The notes below the pieces were generated by a model that ran no database searches, was not told the origin of the DNA, and worked only from the letters and a program-made list of their open reading frames with translations. From the NCBI GenBank assembly GCA_946637545.1, contig CAMPBI010000002.1, positions 1-41,839 on the forward strand: a stretch of DNA of 41,839 nt. Reading direction: 5' to 3'. Numbering within the stretch: the stretch's first letter is position 1; every line of letters begins with the position of its first letter. Shown piece after piece: positions 29,681 through 36,687 of this stretch. The DNA comes from an uncultured Clostridia bacterium (GTDB lineage: Bacteria > Bacillota > Clostridia > Oscillospirales > Acutalibacteraceae). The translations under genes and the position numbers were made by a program.

Positions 29681-29953
29681 ATGTCAGACGAATTCAGCAG
29701 AAAAAAGCATACGCTCTTTATGGCTAACCGCGAAAGCGCGGAAATCGGTGGAATAACGGATGTCGAGGCGTTTAACGAAGAAGAAATTGTCGCAGTATCA
29801 GACTATGGCGAACTGCTTATTAAAGGCTCGTCACTGCAGGTGGAGGCTCTTGAGCTTGAAAGCGGAGTGCTTAAAATAACGGGTAACATTGCCGCCATTG
29901 TCTACTCTGACAGAAAGACTGAAAAAGGCCTTTTCGGGAGGCTGTTTTCATAG
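29681..29953 (+). CDS. yabP: Sporulation protein YabP
   Basis: 90 aa: HTLFMANRESAEIGGITDVEAFNEEEIVAVSDYGELLIKGSSLQVEALELESGVLKITGNIAAIVYSD. Confidence 0.9.
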   Translation: MSDEFSRKKHTLFMANRESAEIGGITDVEAFNEEEIVAVSDYGELLIKGSSLQVEALELESGVLKITGNIAAIVYSDRKTEKGLFGRLFS

Positions 29954-30291
29954 TATCAATTATTCTGCCGTTTTTTGTTCTCGGGCTTTTGTGGGGGACG
30001 GTTTACGATTTTGTTACAGCCTTCGGCAAAGCTTTGCGGCTGGGAATTGTTCAGTTTCTGCTCGACGTCTTGATGATGTCAGCTTTTGCTTTTTCGTTCT
30101 TTTCGCTGCTTATCGGATATAACAAAGGGCAAATCCGTTCGCTTTTACTCGTTGCATCTCTTATCGGTTTTGTTCTCTATATTTGCACCGTTCATCGCGT
30201 TTTGGAACGAGTGTTTGACAAAATTCTGAAATTCTTTCACAAAAGAGTAAAAAAACTCACAAATTCTTTAAAAAACTGTAAAAAAAGTTAA
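29950..30291 (+). CDS. yabQ: Sporulation protein YabQ; probable non-canonical start (ATA overlapping the yabP TAG)
   Basis: Membrane protein SIILPFFVLGLLWGTVYDFV...; directly after yabP and before divIC; GGGAGG SD 8 nt upstream of 29950. Confidence 0.75.
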   Translation: MVSIILPFFVLGLLWGTVYDFVTAFGKALRLGIVQFLLDVLMMSAFAFSFFSLLIGYNKGQIRSLLLVASLIGFVLYICTVHRVLERVFDKILKFFHKRVKKLTNSLKNCKKS

Positions 30292-30299
30292 AAAATGTG

Positions 30300-30329
30300 T
30301 TGCAATTTATATAGTATATATATTATAAT
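30300..30329 (+). promoter_or_regulatory. Sigma-A-type promoter of divIC
   Basis: TTGCAA (30300-30305), 18 bp, TATAAT (30324-30329). Confidence 0.6.
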
Positions 30330-30359
30330 ATATTTATTACAACACAAGGGGTAGTACTG

Positions 30360-30659
30360 ATGGCTAGAATTAAGCAACAGCTGGCGTCTAAAAACTGGAG
30401 CAAAATTCTGATAACCGCAATCGTAATAGTTGTGGTTTGTCTTTGTGCTTTTTCGCTGATTAAAAATCAAAGCGACATCAGCAGACTCAAGGCGCAGGCT
30501 GCCGAATATGACACACAGTACGAGCAGCAGGTTGAGGATAACGAAAAAATCAAGGCAATCCTTGACTCCGACAGCAAAGACGAGTATATTGAACAGAAGG
30601 CTCGTGAAAAAGGATATGTAAAAGACAACGAGGTTGTTTTTTACGACATTTCAGATTAA
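30360..30659 (+). CDS. divIC: Septum formation initiator, DivIC/FtsB family
   Basis: Single TM then coiled coil (SDISRLKAQAAEYDTQYEQQVEDNEKIKAILD) and EYIEQKAREKGYVKDNEVVFYDI. Confidence 0.92.
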   Translation: MARIKQQLASKNWSKILITAIVIVVVCLCAFSLIKNQSDISRLKAQAAEYDTQYEQQVEDNEKIKAILDSDSKDEYIEQKAREKGYVKDNEVVFYDISD

Positions 30660-30667
30660 GTCAGATT

Positions 30668-30694
30668 AAGACGGTTTGATGACCGTCTTTTTTT
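30668..30694 (+). terminator. Rho-independent terminator after divIC
   Basis: AAGACGGT-TTGATG-ACCGTCTT followed by TTTTT. Confidence 0.9.
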
Positions 30695-30720
30695 ATGAAC
30701 TATTTGTGGGCAGAAAGACT

Positions 30721-31848
30721 ATGGCAATTAATATGAATTTTAAAATGACCGCACCGTGCCTGCTCGGAGTAGAGGGGCTCGTTGCCGACGAACTCAAAAT
30801 GATGGGCGCAGAAAATGTCTGTGCCGAAAATGCACGCGTGTTCTTTGAGGGCGATGCGTCAATTCTTGCGCGCGCAAATATCTGTTCCCGTTTCAGCGAG
30901 CGCATTCTAATTGTGCTTGACCGCTTTTTTGCCACCTCTTTTGAGGAGCTGTACCAGCAGACAAAGGCACTGCCTTGGTCGGATTTTATCGGCTCAAAGG
31001 ATACTTTTCCCGTAAAGGGCTTTTCAATCAATTCGCAGCTTCACTCTGTTCCCGACTGCCAGAAAATAATCAAAAAAGCTGTTGTCGATTCTCTGTCCGA
31101 GGATTACGGTATCAAGTGGTTTGATGAAAGCGGACCCGTGCATCAAATTCAGTTTTCAATTATGAAGGATGAGGTCACAGTAATGCTCGACACAAGCGGC
31201 GCGGCGCTCCACAAACGCGGCTACCGTCCGCAGGGCAACGAGGCGCCTATTCGCGAAACACTTGCGGCGGCGATGTGTCAGTTGAGCCGTCTGCGTCACT
31301 ATCACACACTTTACGACCCCTGCTGCGGCAGCGGTACTGTGCTGATTGAGGGCGCTTTGCTTGCAAATAATATTGCCCCGGGAATCAACCGTAATTTTGA
31401 GGTTGACCGCTGGGGGCTCATCCCCGAAAGCGTGTGGATGAGCGAACGCGAGCGCAGCCACGATATTATAAAAAAAGATACAGACTTTGCGGCATTTGGT
31501 TCGGACATCGACCCTCACGCAGTTGAACTCACGATGAAAAATGCCAAAAATGCCCGTGTAGATAAGTTTATGCACATCGCTGTTGCCGATGTAAAGGACT
31601 TTAACCCCTCCACTGAAAAAGGCACGCTTGTCACAAATCCGCCGTATGGCGAAAGAATGCTCGACATCCGCTCGGCGCAGGCAATTTATCGCACAATGGG
31701 CGAGCGCTTCGTGTCAAAATACGGCTGGTCTTACGGCATAATCTCACCCGACGAGGAGTTTGAAAAAATATTCGGCAAAAAAGCCGACAAACGACGCAAG
31801 CTTTATAACGGCACAATAAAGTGTCAGTATTATATGTATTTTAAATAA
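30721..31848 (+). CDS. THUMP-domain class I SAM-dependent RNA methyltransferase (RlmL/YpsC-like)
   Basis: PIRETLAAAMCQLSRLRHYHTLYDPCCGSGTVLIEGALLA, VTNPPYGERM; ATG 30721 (30676 is within a terminator). Confidence 0.93.
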   Translation: MAINMNFKMTAPCLLGVEGLVADELKMMGAENVCAENARVFFEGDASILARANICSRFSERILIVLDRFFATSFEELYQQTKALPWSDFIGSKDTFPVKGFSINSQLHSVPDCQKIIKKAVVDSLSEDYGIKWFDESGPVHQIQFSIMKDEVTVMLDTSGAALHKRGYRPQGNEAPIRETLAAAMCQLSRLRHYHTLYDPCCGSGTVLIEGALLANNIAPGINRNFEVDRWGLIPESVWMSERERSHDIIKKDTDFAAFGSDIDPHAVELTMKNAKNARVDKFMHIAVADVKDFNPSTEKGTLVTNPPYGERMLDIRSAQAIYRTMGERFVSKYGWSYGIISPDEEFEKIFGKKADKRRKLYNGTIKCQYYMYFK

Positions 31849-31867
31849 TAGAATTATTTGAACTTTT

Positions 31868-31901
31868 TACGACAAAATTTATCCCCCTTGCTCTCTATAA
31901 T
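31868..31901 (+). promoter_or_regulatory. Putative Spo0A-dependent promoter of spoIIGA
   Basis: TACGACA (reverse complement TGTCGTA, 6/7 match to 0A box TGTCGAA) at 31868-31874; TATAAT at 31896-31901. Confidence 0.5.
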
Positions 31902-31922
31902 GGAGTTGCAGGGGGGATTTTT
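31881..31922 (+). terminator. Terminator-like hairpin overlapping the spoIIGA Shine-Dalgarno
   Basis: ATCCCCCTTGC (31881-31891) / GCAGGGGGGAT (31908-31918), one G-U, then TTTT; GGGGGGA is also the SD. Confidence 0.8.
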
Positions 31923-32723
31923 ATTGTTATTTACATAGATGTTCTTTTTGTTATCAATTTTTTCATTACGTTTTTTATTTTGCAGGCAACAGCAAAGTTC
32001 ACTAAAAAGGAAACAAAGACAAGCAGATTCCTTCTTGCGTCAGCAATCGGAGGAGTGTATTCGTTTGTCATACTTTTCGACCTTCCTACCGTCGTTGTCG
32101 CGCTTTCAAAAGCGCTTGCTGCAGGTGTAATTGTCGCGGCGGCGTTTCGCTTTTTGAGGGTGAAAAGCTTTCTTGCAGCTTATGCCGTGTTCTTTTTTAC
32201 TAACTATGTCTTTCTCGGCATAGTATACGGTCTGACTCTCGCTTTCAAAACGCCGTACATCATGCTTGACAACGGCACTGTTTATGTGAATATCGGCGCA
32301 CGCGGACTTCTTGCTTCTGCGTTTTTTGCCTATATAGTTTCCTGCCTTGCAGTGCGGATATACAACCGTCGCCTTGCCGCAGGGCAAATATATACCCTGA
32401 CTGTTGAAAACGGTGGAAATACCGCAAAGCTTTACGCTTTTTCCGATACGGGAAATAAGCTGCGTGAGCCGTTTTCAGATGCTCCGGTAATCATAGCTGA
32501 CAAAAGGAAGGTTGAAAGTCTTGTAGCTCCCGACAAAGTCCGTATAATTCCGGCGTCTACAGTCAACAGCAATTCTTTTATGCTGTCATTTCGCCCCGAG
32601 CGTGTAACCGTGCACACGGCAAACGGTGCGGAGGAACTGCAAAACGTTTATATCGCTCTGTCTGACGATATGCATAGCGACACTTTTTCAGCCATTATCA
32701 ATCCCGAAATTTTATCTGTATGA
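31923..32723 (+). CDS. spoIIGA: Sigma-E processing peptidase SpoIIGA; probable AUU start
   Basis: VIYIDVLFVINFFITFFIL N-terminus, aspartic protease motif FSDTGNKLREPFSDAPV; precedes sigE. Confidence 0.9.
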   Translation: MVIYIDVLFVINFFITFFILQATAKFTKKETKTSRFLLASAIGGVYSFVILFDLPTVVVALSKALAAGVIVAAAFRFLRVKSFLAAYAVFFFTNYVFLGIVYGLTLAFKTPYIMLDNGTVYVNIGARGLLASAFFAYIVSCLAVRIYNRRLAAGQIYTLTVENGGNTAKLYAFSDTGNKLREPFSDAPVIIADKRKVESLVAPDKVRIIPASTVNSNSFMLSFRPERVTVHTANGAEELQNVYIALSDDMHSDTFSAIINPEILSV

Positions 32724-33424
32724 GGTGCAAAATGAAGTTACTTAATTTAATCATCAATCTCTTATTTTACAAGCGCTACTGCTATTATATCAACGGTCCC
32801 GAAACTCTTCCTCCGCCGCTAACGCGCGAGGAAGAGGAAACTATTATGCAGCAGCTTCGCGAGGGCGATAATTCAAACCGCGATTTGCTTATCACTCACA
32901 ATCTGCGACTTGTTGTATATATTGCAAAAAAATACGAATCGCCGACTGCTGGCACAGAGGACCTGGTGTCAATCGGAACAATCGGGCTAATGAAAGCGGT
33001 CAAAACCTTTGACCCCGATAAAAATATAAAGCTTGCCACTTACGCCTCGCGCTGCATTGAAAACGAGATTCTTATGTATCTGCGAAAGTCGTCAAATTCA
33101 AAGGTGGAAATGTCGTTTGATGAGCCGCTTTCGGTGGACTGGGACGGAAACGAGCTGACTCTTCGCGATGTGCTCGGCAGCGAGCCTGACGAAATCAGCG
33201 AGGAAATAGAGTACGAGGACGAAAAGCGACTTTTGCGCTATATTGTGTCAAACCTCAACCCAAAGGAAAAGAATATAATGTACGAGCGTTTCGGGCTTGA
33301 CGGACGGCAGGTGCAAACTCAAAAGCAGCTTGCCGACAAAATGGGAATATCGCAGTCTTACATATCGCGCCTGGAAAAGCGTATTCTCGGCAAAATAAAA
33401 GCAGAAATGGAAAAGAAGCTGTAA
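32720..33424 (+). CDS. sigE: RNA polymerase sporulation sigma factor SigE
   Basis: Pro-sequence-like N-term; LITHNLRLVVYIAKKYE, EDLVSIGTIGLMKAVKTFDP, LATYASRCIENEILMYLRK; region 4 SQSYISRLEKRIL. Confidence 0.96.
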   Translation: MRCKMKLLNLIINLLFYKRYCYYINGPETLPPPLTREEEETIMQQLREGDNSNRDLLITHNLRLVVYIAKKYESPTAGTEDLVSIGTIGLMKAVKTFDPDKNIKLATYASRCIENEILMYLRKSSNSKVEMSFDEPLSVDWDGNELTLRDVLGSEPDEISEEIEYEDEKRLLRYIVSNLNPKEKNIMYERFGLDGRQVQTQKQLADKMGISQSYISRLEKRILGKIKAEMEKKL

Positions 33425-33426
33425 TT

Positions 33427-33458
33427 AATAAACAGGACGGCAAGCCGTCCTGTTTATT
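33427..33458. terminator. Bidirectional terminator between sigE (+) and DUF378 (-)
   Basis: AATAAACAGGACGG-CAAG-CCGTCCTGTTTATT, perfect 14-bp stem. Confidence 0.92.
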
Positions 33459-33663
33459 AGTCGTTAAGCGCTCTGTCTCTGAAAAGAAAACTGATGCAGT
33501 AAATTGCTGCAAGACCTACAAGTGTGTAAATTATTCTTGCAAGCACAGCGTCCTGTCCGCCGAAAATCCATGCCACAAGGTCAAATTTAAACAGTCCGAT
33601 AAGTCCCCAGTTGATGCCGCCGATTATGTTGAGTATCAGCGCAACTCTGCCTAAAATCTTCAA
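33457..33663 (-). CDS. DUF378-family small membrane protein; TTG start favoured
   Basis: MKILGRVALILNIIGGINWGLIGLFKFDLVAWIFG; AGGAG 8 nt upstream of TTG (33663-33661). Confidence 0.85.
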   Translation of the reverse strand: MKILGRVALILNIIGGINWGLIGLFKFDLVAWIFGGQDAVLARIIYTLVGLAAIYCISFLFRDRALND

Positions 33664-33709
33664 AAAAATCACTCCTTTTACAGTAGTTTGTGTAATCGGA
33701 GTGATTTTT
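33664..33709 (-). terminator. Terminator-like hairpin downstream of manA, 3' arm overlapping the DUF378 Shine-Dalgarno
   Basis: Plus-strand AAAAATCACTCC ... GGAGTGATTTTT perfect 12-bp arms; on the minus strand the 3' arm is GGAGTGATTTTT followed by TTG. Confidence 0.85.
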
Positions 33710-33714
33710 ATTCA

Positions 33715-34656
33715 TTATATTTTTGTTACAATAATTTCCGCTTTGCCGTCAATTCTGTATTCGCCGAAGGACGCCGGAACAAAGAGCGAGTCACCCTTTT
33801 TAAATTCAGTGCTTTCAACCTTTCCGCACCCTTCAAGCACAAGAATATGATTGAAGCTTGTGCTGTCCGTTTTGAGTGTGAGCGAATTTTCAATTTCGTA
33901 TTTATTTACAGTGAAAAGGTCGCACTTTGCAAGCAGTCTTGATTTTTTATTGTCGCCTGTTTCGTGACTTATCGCGTGCTTTGGCGGAACAGTTTCGCTC
34001 ACCTCAACCGCCCTGTCAATGTGCAGCTCACGCGGCTTGCCGTCTGCACCGACTCTGCCGTAGTCGTACACTCTGTAAGTGCAGTTTGAGTTTTGCTGAA
34101 TTTCTGCAATCAGCGCACCTTTTCCGATTGCGTGCACAGTGCCTGCCTCAATGAAAAACAAATCGCCCTTTTTAACCTTTACACTGTTGAGCCTTTCAAG
34201 CAGCGTACCGTTTTCAATCGAGCTTCTGAATTCGTCTTTTGTGATTTCATTTTTAAAACCGTAAATCAGCTCTGCGCCGTCTGCCGCGTCGAGCACATAC
34301 CATATTTCAGTTTTGCCAAATTCGTTTTCCACACGGCGTGCGTATTCATCGTTTGGATGTACCTGTACGGACAAATTGTCGCGAGCGTCAATCAGTTTAA
34401 TTAAAACGGGGAAGTAGGGGAACTTTGAGCAGTCGGTTCCGCAGAGCGTCTCTGCACCGACGGTTTCAATGACCTCGGCAAGTGTTTTGCCGTCGTATTC
34501 TCCGCCTGAAACGGTGTTCATTCCGTCCTTGTGGCAGGCGAGCATCCAGCCCTCGGCAGTCTTGTCAAAGCCTGTGTCAAAGCCAAAATCCTCCGTCAGC
34601 CTTGTGCCGCCCCAGATGTAATTTTTAAAAACGGGTTTCAGTTTTAGTATTTCCAT
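33715..34656 (-). CDS. manA: Mannose-6-phosphate isomerase, class I
   Basis: LKPVFKNYIWGGTRL, DARDNLSVQVHPNDEYA, EAGTVHAIGKGALIAEIQQNSNCTYRVYDYGR. Confidence 0.95.
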   Translation of the reverse strand: MEILKLKPVFKNYIWGGTRLTEDFGFDTGFDKTAEGWMLACHKDGMNTVSGGEYDGKTLAEVIETVGAETLCGTDCSKFPYFPVLIKLIDARDNLSVQVHPNDEYARRVENEFGKTEIWYVLDAADGAELIYGFKNEITKDEFRSSIENGTLLERLNSVKVKKGDLFFIEAGTVHAIGKGALIAEIQQNSNCTYRVYDYGRVGADGKPRELHIDRAVEVSETVPPKHAISHETGDNKKSRLLAKCDLFTVNKYEIENSLTLKTDSTSFNHILVLEGCGKVESTEFKKGDSLFVPASFGEYRIDGKAEIIVTKI

Positions 34657-34769
34657 ATTGTCACCTCATTTTTAATTTATTATAATATTATCAAATTTTT
34701 TCTTCACATTCAAGTCGATTTCTGTTAAAATAAGTAAGATTGTTACTATTACATAAAAACGGAGAAGTT

Positions 34770-36671
34770 ATGGCAGTTCTTGATGTTCAGAATTTAACAC
34801 TTTCTTTTGGCGAAAACACACTGTTTGACGGTGTGTCTTTTGACATTAAAGAAAAAGAGAAGGTCGGTCTTATCGGCGTCAACGGCGCAGGCAAGACCTC
34901 GCTTTTCAAAATCATCAAAGGCGATTATACTGCCGACACCGGCGCGTGCTTTATCTCAAAAAATGCCACTCTGGGCTATATGGAGCAGCACACCTGCTCT
35001 GAAAACAGAACGGTGTGGAATGAACTCGTATCCGTTTTTGATGACCTTATTCAGATTGAAAGCGAGCTTGCCGAGGTTAATTTTAACCTGCGTGAAAACA
35101 TCGGCTCGCTTGAGGAAAATATCGAGCGGCAGGATTTTCTCACTAACAAATTCAACCTCGACGGAGGACTTACATACAAGAGCAGAACACGCTCTGCGCT
35201 CATAGGTCTCGGCTTTGAAGAAAAGGATTTTGATATGCCTACCTCCAAGCTTTCAGGCGGTCAGCGCTCCAAACTCATACTTGCAAAGCTCCTGCTTTCA
35301 AAGGCTGATTTTCTGCTTCTCGACGAGCCGACAAATCATCTTGACATCAAGGCGGTTGAGTGGCTCGAGGGCTTTTTGAAGGACTTTTCAGGCGCAGTTC
35401 TGATTATCAGCCACGACAGATATTTTCTTGACAAAATCACGACCAAAACAGTCGAAATTGAAAACGGAAAGTGCCGTTCCTACAAGGGCAATTACTCTGA
35501 ATTTCTCGTCAAAAAGGCAGCCGAGCAAAAGGCTGTTGAGGAAAAGTATGAGAATGATATGAAAGAAATTGAGCGCCTTGAGGGCATAATCGCCCAGCAG
35601 CGCCAGTGGAACAGAGAAAAGAATATAAAGACCGCAGAAAGCAAAGAAAAGGTTATTGAGCGAATAAAGGCGCAGCTTGTAGTGCCGGACAAAATGGTGG
35701 AAAAAATACGCTTTGATTTCACACCCAAGGCAGTTAGCGGCGAGGATGTTCTTGATGTGAGCGAGCTGTCAAAGCACTTCGGCGAAAAGAAAATTTTTGA
35801 CAGCGTTTCGTTTGGAATCCGCCGCGGAGAAAAGGTGTTTCTTCTCGGCGATAACGGCTGCGGCAAAACAACTCTGCTCAAAATATTGATGAAAGATTAT
35901 TCAGCAGACGGCGGCTCGTTCAGGTTTGGTACTAATGTTTTTTGCGGATATTTTGACCAGGTGCAGGCAAAGCTTGACCTCACCAAAACAGTGCTTGAAG
36001 AGGTTTGGTCGAATTTTCCTGCGATGACGGAAACAAGCGTCAGAAGTGCGCTTGCGGCATTTTTGTTCAAGGGCGACGACGTTTACAAAAATCTGTCCGA
36101 ATGCTCTGGCGGCGAAAGGGCGAGAGTTGCGCTGCTCAAGCTAATGCTGGGTAAATTCAACTTCTTGCTGCTCGATGAGCCCACCAATCACCTCGACGCC
36201 TTTTCACGCGAGGAGCTTGAAAACACGCTTCTTGATTACAGCGGAACAATGCTTATTGTGTCGCACGACAGATATTTTATCAACAAGCTTGCCACAAGGA
36301 TTCTTGAGCTTTCACCCGACGGAATTAAGGAGTACAGCGGAGATTATGATTATTACATTGAGAAGAAAACTGAACAATTACCTGCTCAAACAAGCGTTAA
36401 AACTGACAAAGCGCCTCGTCAAAACGATTATAAACTCAAAAAGGAAAAAGCGTCGCAGCTTCGCAAAGCCAGAACTCGCCTGAAAAAGTGTGAGGAGGAG
36501 ATTGAGCAAACCGAAAGCGAACTTTCCGAAATCGAGGAAAAGCTCACCTCGGCAGACTACGAGGAGCTGATGAAGCTCACTGCCGAACTCGACGAAAAAA
36601 CCAAACTGCGCGACGCTCTTTACGATGAGTGGGAAACGCTCACAGAGCAATTGACAGACAGTGAAAATTAA
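34770..36671 (+). CDS. ABC-F family ATPase (ATG 34770)
   Basis: Two Walker A (GVNGAGKTS, GDNGCGKTT), two signatures (LSGGQRSK, CSGGERAR), DEPTNHLD twice, C-terminal coiled coil. Confidence 0.95.
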   Translation: MAVLDVQNLTLSFGENTLFDGVSFDIKEKEKVGLIGVNGAGKTSLFKIIKGDYTADTGACFISKNATLGYMEQHTCSENRTVWNELVSVFDDLIQIESELAEVNFNLRENIGSLEENIERQDFLTNKFNLDGGLTYKSRTRSALIGLGFEEKDFDMPTSKLSGGQRSKLILAKLLLSKADFLLLDEPTNHLDIKAVEWLEGFLKDFSGAVLIISHDRYFLDKITTKTVEIENGKCRSYKGNYSEFLVKKAAEQKAVEEKYENDMKEIERLEGIIAQQRQWNREKNIKTAESKEKVIERIKAQLVVPDKMVEKIRFDFTPKAVSGEDVLDVSELSKHFGEKKIFDSVSFGIRRGEKVFLLGDNGCGKTTLLKILMKDYSADGGSFRFGTNVFCGYFDQVQAKLDLTKTVLEEVWSNFPAMTETSVRSALAAFLFKGDDVYKNLSECSGGERARVALLKLMLGKFNFLLLDEPTNHLDAFSREELENTLLDYSGTMLIVSHDRYFINKLATRILELSPDGIKEYSGDYDYYIEKKTEQLPAQTSVKTDKAPRQNDYKLKKEKASQLRKARTRLKKCEEEIEQTESELSEIEEKLTSADYEELMKLTAELDEKTKLRDALYDEWETLTEQLTDSEN

Positions 36672-36687
36672 CATATAATATTAATTT

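Noticed and set aside
30676-30720. Upstream start of the RlmL-like ORF
   Set aside because: Lies in the divIC terminator; ATG 30721 with its own SD-like GGGCAGAAAG fits homologues.
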